The translations under genes were made by a program, and so were the position numbers. A stretch of DNA of 64,000 bases from an uncultured Eubacteriales bacterium (GTDB lineage: Bacteria > Bacillota > Clostridia > Oscillospirales > Acutalibacteraceae): positions 248,001 to 312,000 of the forward strand of contig CAKSLH010000002.1 in the NCBI GenBank assembly GCA_934466515.1. The letters run 5' to 3'. The notes below the pieces were generated by a model. That model was given only the letters and a program-made list of their open reading frames with translations, did not search any database and was not told where the DNA came from. This document shows, in pieces, positions 33,731 to 41,297 of this stretch (positions are counted from its first letter, which is position 1; the number at the start of each line of letters is the position of its first letter).

Positions 33731-33892
33731 GCTTGGGTTTTGCCAGAAACTAAAATCAGGCTCCCTTCTTATTGACGAATGTCAATACAGAGGGGAGCTG
33801 TCAGCGATAGCTGGCTGAGGGGTATTCTCTAGATGTTAGATACCAGACTTTAGATGTTAGACGAATGTGTGCCTGTCGACACGCAAATTAAA
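33731..33892 (+). repeat. Palindromic intergenic repeat, copy 3
   Basis: It has leader GCTTGGGTTTTGC, the GGCTCCC arm, a different inner hairpin (ATTGACGAATGTCAAT), GAGGGGAGC, the second hairpin (CAGCGATAGCTG), GCTGAGGGGTATT, TTAGAT-like units and the tail GTGTGCCTGTCGACAC then GCAAATTAAA. Paired positions change together compared with copies 1 and 2. Confidence 0.85.
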
Positions 33893-33916
33893 AAGATTTT
33901 CCTTATGTTATTTGAT

Positions 33917-34190
33917 TAGACAATACAATCAGGGTACAATGCTTTTTTGAAGAAACGGCGCGATTATCGGCATTGTTGCCCTCCGCTCACAATACGTCAG
34001 TATTCTTCGGTCGGGCGCCGCGCCGCTAAACAGCGCCGTTTTCTTACAAAATCTTCGACTCATAGCGAGAAAATTTTTTTGATTATGAAGTCGAGGAATG
34101 CAGGAATACTGACGTATTTCAAATGACGAGACAATATAATCGGACAAATTTTCCGCTATGAGAAGCGTTGTACCCTGATTGTATTGTCTA
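33917..34190. mobile_element. MITE-like element with 28-bp terminal inverted repeats
   Basis: The ends 33917-33944 and 34163-34190 are inverted repeats matching at 27 of 28 positions; both include TA at the outer edge, consistent with a TA target duplication as left by IS630/Tc1-mariner-type transposases. Nested inverted repeats lie inside: AAGAAACGGCGC near 33951 with GCGCCGTTTTCTT near 34035, AATACGTCAGTATTC with GAATACTGACGTATT, and CTCATAGCG with CGCTATGAG. There is no coding capacity. It would need a transposase supplied in trans, and none is in the window. Confidence 0.85.
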
Positions 34191-34201
34191 AAAGATATTT
34201 T

Positions 34202-34864
34202 TTATTTATCATTCGTAATATCTCCGCTTTCGCCAAGGTCGATTTTTTCTCCCGAAATCTCGGCTTTGGGCTTTATTATACATTTTAAAAAGTCCTTGTC
34301 TCTCGCTAATATTTCTCGTGCTTCTCTGTATAGATCTCCGCTGTAGGAGCGGGCGGTCGCCGATACTCCGCAGGCGGTTATATCAAGCTTTCTCGCGATA
34401 TAAAGCGCCCTGTAAAGGTGGTATTTCTGAGTGACTATTATTATCTTTTTCGCTCCGAAAATTTCTTTTGCGCGGTAAAGACTGTCGTATGTAGAAAGCC
34501 CTGCGTGGTCCATAAAAATGTCCTCTGAATTTGCGCCTTTTTCTATCGCGTATTTTTTCATTGCGTTGACCTCATCGTAATATTCGCCCGAGTGGTCGCC
34601 ACTCATTATGATTTTTTTGCATGTTCCGTCTTTGTAAAGAGAAACCGCCGCGTCAAGCCTGTCGCTGAGCATCGGGCTGGGCTTTCCGTTTCGCAGTCCC
34701 GCCCCGAGAACTAAAATGCAGTCGGCGTCCTTAAAACAGCTTTCCTGCTTTTTAATTTTCCCGAAAGACAGAAACCTGACATAAAAATTAGGAACTAAAA
34801 TAACCGCCGCGGCAATAATAATTAAGCTTTTAAGTATATTTTTGATTTTCTTGAAATTCAGCAT
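34202..34864 (-). CDS. SanA/YdcF-like DUF218 membrane protein
   Basis: The 220-residue protein has one N-terminal transmembrane helix (about residues 8-28) and an extracytoplasmic DUF218 domain. Motifs are ADCILVLGAGLRNGKPSPML, the SGD of IIMSGDHSGE, and VTQKYHLYRALYIARKLDI, which match the SanA (vancomycin exclusion) and YdcF/ElyC group. These proteins influence envelope permeability or lipid-carrier metabolism, but the reaction is uncertain. The ATG at 34864 has AGGAG eight bases upstream; a start at 34972 would add a non-conserved extension. It is divergent from the polysaccharide export cluster. Confidence 0.85.
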   Translation of the reverse strand: MLNFKKIKNILKSLIIIAAAVILVPNFYVRFLSFGKIKKQESCFKDADCILVLGAGLRNGKPSPMLSDRLDAAVSLYKDGTCKKIIMSGDHSGEYYDEVNAMKKYAIEKGANSEDIFMDHAGLSTYDSLYRAKEIFGAKKIIIVTQKYHLYRALYIARKLDITACGVSATARSYSGDLYREAREILARDKDFLKCIIKPKAEISGEKIDLGESGDITNDK

Positions 34865-34971
34865 TGCATTTTCTCCTAATGAAATTAAAATAATTTTATA
34901 ATTAAAAATCGTATAAGTCAATAGAAAAAACGGCTTACCCTTTATTTGTTTGTTACAGCTTAAAAAAAACA

Positions 34972-35000
34972 TTGAGAAATTTGCCGATAAATGGTATAAT
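34972..35000 (+). promoter_or_regulatory. Sigma-A promoter for the polysaccharide export cluster
   Basis: TTGAGA (34972-34977) and an extended TGG-TATAAT -10 (34995-35000) are separated by 17 bp, 43 bp before the TTG start at 35044. No terminator is seen before 44.56 kb, so one long transcript is possible. Confidence 0.78.
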
Positions 35001-35043
35001 AATCCTGTATCTAATTTTTAAGTTCTGTAAGAGGTGTAAAAGC

Positions 35044-35838
35044 TTGAATTTTTTTAAAACGCTTTGGAAAAACAAAGGACTGACATGGCAGCTCGGCAAA
35101 AATGATTTCAGAAACAGATTTGCCAATACCAGTCTCGGAAGTATTTGGGGATTTTTGCAGCCTTTTGTATTTATGATGATGTATGTGGTTGTTTTCCAGT
35201 ACATATTTAAGCAGAGCGGTCCGGACGGAGCGCCTTATGTTGTTTGGTTTATGCCCGGAATGGCTATGTGGATGGCGATAAACGACGGAATTCTCGGTGC
35301 AAGCAATTCGATAAGAGGCTACAGCTATCTGGTTAAAAAGGTAGTTTTCCCGGTAGATATCATTCCTGTCATTTCTATTACCGCCAATGCGTTTGTCGCT
35401 TTGTTTTTAATGGTTATCGCAACGGTTGTATGTCTGATTTTCGGATTTATTCCGAATGTTTTACAGCTTTTATATTTTATTATCTCGCTTTATGCCTTTT
35501 TAATTTCGATAACAAGAATTACCTCCGCGGTAGCAACTTTGGTTCCCGATTTTTCGAATTTGCTCGGAATAATGATGCAAATCGGAATGTGGCTTACACC
35601 GGTTGTTTGGGATCTTTCAATGATAGCCGAGCACCATACAATTTCAAGAATCATGAAATGTCTGCCGTTTACCTATCTTGTGACAGGGTTTAGGGACTGC
35701 TTTATGGGCAACAATAAAATAATCACCGGCGGGCACGGATTTTATACTGCTTTTTTCTGGGCTTTAACAATAGCTTTATTCGTATGGGGAAATTATGTGT
35801 TTAAGCACGGCAAAAAAGATTTTGCCGATGTGCTTTGA
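35044..35838 (+). CDS. ABC-2 type polysaccharide/teichoic acid export permease (Wzm/TagG-like)
   Basis: The 264-residue protein starts at a TTG at 35044 with AGAGGTG nine bases upstream. A longer frame from 34972 would begin within the promoter. The N-terminal amphipathic segment LTWQLGKNDFRNRFANTSLGSIWGFLQP is typical of TagG/Wzm/KpsM permeases (shown here as a family feature), and six membrane helices follow. With the next gene it should export a lipid-linked polymer across the membrane. A hydrophilic VLTP-type loop (GMWLTPVVWDLSMI) near the last third is also typical. Confidence 0.9.
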   Translation: MNFFKTLWKNKGLTWQLGKNDFRNRFANTSLGSIWGFLQPFVFMMMYVVVFQYIFKQSGPDGAPYVVWFMPGMAMWMAINDGILGASNSIRGYSYLVKKVVFPVDIIPVISITANAFVALFLMVIATVVCLIFGFIPNVLQLLYFIISLYAFLISITRITSAVATLVPDFSNLLGIMMQIGMWLTPVVWDLSMIAEHHTISRIMKCLPFTYLVTGFRDCFMGNNKIITGGHGFYTAFFWALTIALFVWGNYVFKHGKKDFADVL

Positions 35839-35858
35839 TTTAAGAAAGGGTTAGCTAT

Positions 35859-37175
35859 ATGGGAGATAAAAAAATTACGGACGGCGAAACCGTTTTAAAG
35901 ATAGAAAATCTGTCGAAAGAGTATAAAATGTTTAAAAGAAAAAAAGACAGACTTCTTGAAACAATTATACCTGCTTATAAAAACCATGACTCTTTCGTTG
36001 CTCTTAAGGATTTTAACCTTGAGCTTAAAAAGGGTGAAATTCTCGGTATTCTCGGAAGAAATGGCGCAGGAAAATCAACCCTGCTCAAAATGATTACGGG
36101 AGTTGTCACACCTACAAGCGGAACTATAGAAAAAAATGGAAAAATCAGCTCCTTGCTTGAGCTCGGAACCGCTTTTAACAGCGAGCTTACGGGAGAAGAA
36201 AACATTTATCAGCACGGACAGGTTTTCGGTCTTACAAGGCAGGAAATAGAGAGCAAAAAACAGGATATTATAGATTTCGCCGATATAGGCGACCATTTAT
36301 ATCAGCCTGTTAAAACTTATTCGAGCGGTATGTTTGCCCGGCTTGCTTTTGCATGCGCAATAAATGTTGACCCCGATATTCTTATCGTTGACGAGGTTTT
36401 GTCGGTAGGCGATATGGCTTTCCAGCTTAAATGCTTTAAAAAATTCGAGCAGTTTAAGGAAGCCGGAAAGACTATTCTTTTCGTAACCCACAGCATAACC
36501 GATGTATTAAGAAACTGCACCCGTTCTATAATTATAAGCAGCGGAAAAAAGATTTTTGACGGCGGTGTTAAAGAGGGCGTAGAAAAATATAAAAAAATAA
36601 TCGTCGGTCTTGACGACGGAAGTCAGGAAGAGAAGCCTAAGGGCGAAAAAGGAATAAAAAAATCGGAAAATACATGGCGCTCGGCTTTGAATGAAAATCC
36701 TGAGGTAATAACCTACGGCAACGGCGACGCGGAGGTTGTCGATTACGGAGTGTTTGACAGCGAGGGTAACCTTGTTCCGACAATCGAAAACGATAAGGAA
36801 GTTGTTTTAAAATCAAAAGTTGTCTTTAATAAGGATATTAATGACCCGATTTTTACTATGACTTTAAAGGATTTCCGCGGACTGTCGATAAGCGGAACTA
36901 ATACGCTGATTGAAAAAATTTCAACCGGATTATATAAAAAGGGAACTGTTGCAACCGTCACATTCAGACAGATTTTTAATGTTGCGGCAGGAAAATATAC
37001 TCTATCGTTCAGCTGTACCCATTTTGACAAAAGAGGAGAGCTTGAGGTTCTTGACAGAAAGTATGACGCACTTTTAATAGAAATTATTTCCTCAAAAGAA
37101 ACCGTCGGACTTTTAAAAATTGATTCCGATATTTCAATAGAAAAGGAAACAGCCGGTGAAAATGAAAAAAATTAA
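35859..37175 (+). CDS. Polysaccharide export ATPase with Wzt-like C-terminal domain
   Basis: The 438-residue protein has an N-terminal ABC ATPase of the TagH/Wzt class: Walker A GRNGAGKST (66-73), LLELGTAFN, signature YSSGMFARLAFACA, Walker B ILIVDEVLSVGD and an H-loop THS. After a charged linker (about residues 245-275) comes a C-terminal beta-sandwich of about 150 residues. The counterpart in Wzt recognises the modified end of the polymer before export. This suggests that chains are capped before export; see the coiled-coil protein two genes downstream. It lies 20 bp after the permease gene. Confidence 0.92.
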   Translation: MGDKKITDGETVLKIENLSKEYKMFKRKKDRLLETIIPAYKNHDSFVALKDFNLELKKGEILGILGRNGAGKSTLLKMITGVVTPTSGTIEKNGKISSLLELGTAFNSELTGEENIYQHGQVFGLTRQEIESKKQDIIDFADIGDHLYQPVKTYSSGMFARLAFACAINVDPDILIVDEVLSVGDMAFQLKCFKKFEQFKEAGKTILFVTHSITDVLRNCTRSIIISSGKKIFDGGVKEGVEKYKKIIVGLDDGSQEEKPKGEKGIKKSENTWRSALNENPEVITYGNGDAEVVDYGVFDSEGNLVPTIENDKEVVLKSKVVFNKDINDPIFTMTLKDFRGLSISGTNTLIEKISTGLYKKGTVATVTFRQIFNVAAGKYTLSFSCTHFDKRGELEVLDRKYDALLIEIISSKETVGLLKIDSDISIEKETAGENEKN

Positions 37176-38064
37176 AAGCTCGTTTAAAATTACCGCTCTT
37201 ATTCTTGCGGTTTTACTTATTCTTTCCGCCTCGTTTTTTACAGCAATATATAACAGCGGAATTTATATTACTCAGTTTAAGAATAATTCTCAGACCCAGA
37301 TGATGGGCTACGGTATTATAACACGCAATAAAAAATTGATAATGGTTGACGGCGGAACAAGCGCCGACACCGAAAATGCAGTCGATTTTATTAACCGCCA
37401 CGGCGGTAAAGTGGACTATTGGTTTGTTACACATCCTCATATAGACCACGCAAGCGTTATATGCGATGTTATTGAAAATACCGATATCAAGATAAATAAA
37501 GTCTATTATACAATGAATGATGTTGATTGGTATAATAAATATGCGGCTGCCCGTTCGGCGGAGGCGGAAAGATTTTATAATGCGATAAATAATAACCGCA
37601 TAAAATCGAAAACGCATAATGTTAAGCTTTCCGAGGAATTTTATATTGATAATATTAAAATAGAAATTCTCGGAATTAAAAATCCTGAGATTACCGAAAA
37701 TGCTTTTAATAATTCCAGTATGGTTTTCAAAATGTGTTTTAATAATAAGTCGCTTTTATTTTTGGGCGATACCGGCTCGGAGTCTTCTGAAAAGCTGATT
37801 AAAAACTGTAAATCAAAGCTTAAATCTTATGCGGTTCAGATGTCCCACCACGGTCAGAGCGGAGCAACAAAGGAGCTTTATGAGATTATAGACCCAAAGC
37901 TTTGCTTTTGGCCTACACCCGATTGGTTATGGGACAATAATTCAGGCGGAGGCTTTAATTCGGGAGAGTGGAAAACGGTTGAAACGAGAAGCTGGATGGA
38001 AGAGTTGGGTGTTAAGCAGAATATAGTTGAAAAGGACGGCAATCAAACCGTTCATATCTGGTAA
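37156..38064 (+). CDS. Secreted metallo-beta-lactamase fold protein in the polysaccharide cluster
   Basis: The 302-residue protein has a signal anchor (about residues 10-31) and an extracellular MBL domain with HPHIDH (His93, His95, Asp97, His98), LFLGDTGSES and MSHHGQSG, close to the ComEC-type MBL group. The start is GTG at 37156, eight bases after AAGGA; an ATG two codons on is possible. It overlaps the ATPase gene by 20 bp. An extracellular hydrolase inside an export cluster is uncommon. It might trim or release polymer or cleave a phosphodiester, but this is inference. Confidence 0.83.
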   Translation: MKMKKIKSSFKITALILAVLLILSASFFTAIYNSGIYITQFKNNSQTQMMGYGIITRNKKLIMVDGGTSADTENAVDFINRHGGKVDYWFVTHPHIDHASVICDVIENTDIKINKVYYTMNDVDWYNKYAAARSAEAERFYNAINNNRIKSKTHNVKLSEEFYIDNIKIEILGIKNPEITENAFNNSSMVFKMCFNNKSLLFLGDTGSESSEKLIKNCKSKLKSYAVQMSHHGQSGATKELYEIIDPKLCFWPTPDWLWDNNSGGGFNSGEWKTVETRSWMEELGVKQNIVEKDGNQTVHIW

Positions 38065-38084
38065 ATTTCTTCGGAGGTTATTTA

Positions 38085-39575
38085 ATGGATAAAGAGTGTC
38101 TTAAAGCTTTTAATACAAATATTATCAAATGGTACTCTTTTAAAGGTAACAGTAAAATTCTTTGCGTAAACGCAAATGAAGCAGTTATAAATTTTCTTTC
38201 AAAAAAGAATTTGGATGTAACGGTTTATAAAGCCGACGAAAGCATAAAATCGGTTTATGATTACATTCTTATTTGCGATTATGAAAAAATCGGAAAAACA
38301 GTTTTAAAAGTCAAGAAATTTCTTTCGGAGCAGGGAAAGCTTTTGATTTTCGGTAAAAACAATTTCAGCCTTAATGATTTTTGCCGCTATGATTTAAACG
38401 AAAAGACGGGAATTTCTTCTTTATCCGAAGCCTCAAAAACATTTTCGGATGTTAAAAATGAGCTGAAAAATTGCGGATTTGAAAGGATAAACAGATTTTA
38501 TGTATTCCCGAATTGCTTTTCGACAGAGCTTATCTTAAATGAAAAATTAGAAAATCCTTCAGGATATCTTGATAAGTTTACTCCCGAAATACTTGATAAT
38601 GAAATAAAAGTTTTCGATGAAATAAAAGCTCTTAAGGCATTAACCGAAAATTCGGCGGAAATGCTTGATATTTTTGCGGATTCCTATTTTGCGGAAGTTT
38701 CTTTAAAAAGCGATTTTTCCGATGTGAAATATGTCTCTTTCAATAACTGCAGGAAAGAAAAATATCGGTTAATGACAGTTATAAGAGAAAACAGAGTAGA
38801 AAAGTATCCTGCCGAAGAGGCGGCAAGGGAGCACATTTATAATATCGGAAAAACGATAGATGACTTGAAGAGTTTCGAAGATATAAAAATCATTGATAAT
38901 TTCGAAAAAGATTTTATTTCCAGCAAATTTATTAAGAATTATCCTTTGCTTGACGGAATACTCGCCGAACATTATAACGATTTTGATTTTATAACGGATA
39001 TTCTTAACCGATTAAGAAATGTTCTTTTAAAATACAGTCAGAGATATTCTATGAAAATAAGAAAAATCTTTCCCGATAAGGATAAGGAGATGCTTAAAAA
39101 GCTTCATTATATGCCTAAGTGTCCTTGGGATATGGTTGCTAAGAATTGTTTTTATAATAAGAACGACGGAACATTTATTTTTTTCGATCAGGAATGGGAA
39201 TGTGATTTTCTTCCGGCGGAGTTCTTAATTTACAGGTCCGTTATAAATTCCTATGAGCTTGTAAAAAAGATAGATGTTGATTTATTGCTGAAAAAGCTCG
39301 GCATTTTTGAATTCAAGGATTTCTTTTCTGAGATTGACGGTAATCTTAGAAAAGAAATTATAGATGAAAATATTTTAAAAGCAGAGCAAAGCAGTGTAAA
39401 AGGTATTGATAATCTTATCAATGATAATCTTTCTTTGCTTGAGGATTTAAAAAATAAAAATGTTTATATTAAAAATCTTGAGCAGTATGCGGAAAATTTA
39501 AAAAATGACAATGAAAATAAACAGCAGTATATTTTAAACCTTGAAAATATGCTTAAGCAAAAAGAAGGGGTATGA
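38085..39575 (+). CDS. Degenerate methyltransferase-type protein with coiled-coil tail
   Basis: The 496-residue protein has three parts. Residues 20-155 have a Rossmann methyltransferase layout, but the SAM-binding glycine motif is lost (ILCVNANEAVINF where a GxGxG pattern is expected). Residues 180-400 resemble the C-terminal part of methyltransferase proteins found beside Wzm/Wzt transporters, with FFDQEWECDF (Asp368) like the IDYEW motif there. Residues 428-496 are a predicted coiled coil. The layout recalls E. coli WbdD, whose kinase/methyltransferase caps the O-polysaccharide and whose coiled coil sets chain length. Catalytic activity is not established here. The gene is very AT rich, like its neighbours. 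Confidence 0.65.
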   Translation: MDKECLKAFNTNIIKWYSFKGNSKILCVNANEAVINFLSKKNLDVTVYKADESIKSVYDYILICDYEKIGKTVLKVKKFLSEQGKLLIFGKNNFSLNDFCRYDLNEKTGISSLSEASKTFSDVKNELKNCGFERINRFYVFPNCFSTELILNEKLENPSGYLDKFTPEILDNEIKVFDEIKALKALTENSAEMLDIFADSYFAEVSLKSDFSDVKYVSFNNCRKEKYRLMTVIRENRVEKYPAEEAAREHIYNIGKTIDDLKSFEDIKIIDNFEKDFISSKFIKNYPLLDGILAEHYNDFDFITDILNRLRNVLLKYSQRYSMKIRKIFPDKDKEMLKKLHYMPKCPWDMVAKNCFYNKNDGTFIFFDQEWECDFLPAEFLIYRSVINSYELVKKIDVDLLLKKLGIFEFKDFFSEIDGNLRKEIIDENILKAEQSSVKGIDNLINDNLSLLEDLKNKNVYIKNLEQYAENLKNDNENKQQYILNLENMLKQKEGV

Positions 39576-39579
39576 GAAT

Positions 39580-41280
39580 ATGAATTTTAACAGGATTTTG
39601 CCGATTGGCTCAAAAAGGCGCGCGTTAGCTAAAGCACTGTATTCTAAATTTTCCCCCGATTATACTGCGGAGGAGCTTGTTTACCGCAAATGGATAAAAG
39701 CAAATGAGCCGACAAAAAGTGAGCTTTCTTTGCAGAGAAAAACAAAGTTCGAAATATCTCCTAAAATCAGTATAGTTGTCCCTGTTTTTAATACTCCCGA
39801 AAATTTCTTTAAGGAGCTTGTCGACAGCCTTATCGCTCAGACCTATCCGAATTGGGAGCTATGTCTGGGAGACGGCTCTAAAGAGCCTATAGAATATATG
39901 CAGGGCTTTGTAAAAAAAGACAGCAGAATTAAATATAAGTTTATCGGCGAAAATAAGGGAATTTCGGGAAACACGAATGAAGCCCTGTCGCTTGCAACAG
40001 GCGATTTCATAGGACTTCTCGATCATGACGATTTGCTTCCGGCGTTTTCTCTTTTTGAGGTAGTAAAAGCAATAAACGAAAATCCTCAGGCTGAATTTTT
40101 ATATTCGGATGAGGACAAGCTTGAAACTTTAAAGAGTCCGCGTTACGGTGTGTTCTTTAAGCCTGATTTTTCACCGTATACTCTTAACAGCGCGAATTAT
40201 ATCTGCCATTTCAGCGTTTTTAAAAAAGAACTTATGGATAAGCTCGGCGGATTTAAAAGCGAGTATGACGGAAGTCAGGACTTTGATATCGTTGCGAGAG
40301 CTTCGGAGCAAACAGAGCATATAGTCCATATTCCAAAGGTTCTCTATCATTGGCGTGCGCACAGGAATTCCACAGCACAGAATTCCGATTCAAAGCCTTA
40401 TGCTTTTGAAATAGGAAAAAAGGTAATAAAGGATCATGTTAAAAGAAGTCTTGATACCTTTGTTGCGGTTGACGACGGACTGACGCCCGGAAGCTATGAG
40501 CTTAAATATTCTGTTAAAGGAAATCCGAAGGTGAGCATAATTTTTAATGCTTTCGGACTTTCAGAAGAAAAAATTTCGAAAAAATTAAATTATATCAAGG
40601 ATAATACAGCTTATAAGAATATCGAAATAATTGTTATTTCCGATTTAAAGCCGCAGGGTATGGCTGCGGTCGGAAAAGGTAAAAATATATATGAGGATAT
40701 AAATATTGCTGCAGCTTCGGCTGAGGGAGAATATATCTTTATTGTTGATAAATCCTTAAGGTCAATTGAAAAGTCAACTTATATTGAAGAGCTGCTCGGA
40801 ATTTGTCAGGATAATTCGGTAGGTATCGTAGGCACAAAGCTTTTTAATAAGGATAATGCGGTTGAGCATTGCGGAATTATTCTCGGAATGAACGGCGCGG
40901 GTGATTTGCTTTATAAAGGCGCGCCAAAGGATGTCGGGACATATATGCAAAGGCTTTTAATTATTCATAATGTATCCTGCGTTAATTTTGCTTATTCTCT
41001 GATTAAAAAAGAATGCTTTAATGAAACAGGCGGATTTTCTCTTAAATATTCAGGTCTTTGCGCAAGCTTAGAGCTTTGCATTAAGCTTTTAAAAGAGCAA
41101 AAACAAATTGTAATCAACCCGACCGTTTCTTTCGGAATTGAAAAGCTTTTGAATGCAGAAAAATCCGAAGCGGAAGAAAGCAATTTTATAAAGGAATTCA
41201 GCGATGAATATAAAAAAGGCGATGCTTATTTCAGTCCGAATTTGAGCAAAACGAATACCGGATTAAGTATAAATGTCTGA
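39580..41280 (+). CDS. Family 2 glycosyltransferase
   Basis: The 566-residue protein has a GT-A (GT2) domain starting at residue 62 (ISIVVPVFNTPENFF), with GENKGISGNTNEAL and the metal-binding DHDD at 148-151. After it a second, GT2-like domain (about residues 330-530: KVSIIFNAFG...EIIVISD) lacks a clear DxD and may be structural or acceptor binding. The tandem layout is common in rhamnan/teichoic-type polymer clusters. The ATG at 39580 has GAAGGGG nine bases upstream and overlaps nothing; a start at 39541 inside the previous gene is rejected. Confidence 0.88.
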   Translation: MNFNRILPIGSKRRALAKALYSKFSPDYTAEELVYRKWIKANEPTKSELSLQRKTKFEISPKISIVVPVFNTPENFFKELVDSLIAQTYPNWELCLGDGSKEPIEYMQGFVKKDSRIKYKFIGENKGISGNTNEALSLATGDFIGLLDHDDLLPAFSLFEVVKAINENPQAEFLYSDEDKLETLKSPRYGVFFKPDFSPYTLNSANYICHFSVFKKELMDKLGGFKSEYDGSQDFDIVARASEQTEHIVHIPKVLYHWRAHRNSTAQNSDSKPYAFEIGKKVIKDHVKRSLDTFVAVDDGLTPGSYELKYSVKGNPKVSIIFNAFGLSEEKISKKLNYIKDNTAYKNIEIIVISDLKPQGMAAVGKGKNIYEDINIAAASAEGEYIFIVDKSLRSIEKSTYIEELLGICQDNSVGIVGTKLFNKDNAVEHCGIILGMNGAGDLLYKGAPKDVGTYMQRLLIIHNVSCVNFAYSLIKKECFNETGGFSLKYSGLCASLELCIKLLKEQKQIVINPTVSFGIEKLLNAEKSEAEESNFIKEFSDEYKKGDAYFSPNLSKTNTGLSINV

Positions 41281-41297
41281 AAAAGGGGATACAGGAA

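Larger units (their letters stand above)
33611..34201. other. 591-bp repeat-rich non-coding gap
   Basis: The gap contains a terminator (33627-33671), a repeat tail fragment (33667-33702), a full palindromic repeat (33731-33892) and a MITE-like element (33917-34190) that ends 12 bp before the stop codon of the convergent-side gene. No protein gene was found. Confidence 0.8.

Noticed and set aside
33945..34162. Short open frames inside the MITE-like element.
   Set aside because: They overlap nested inverted repeats on both strands, lack ribosome sites and resemble no protein.
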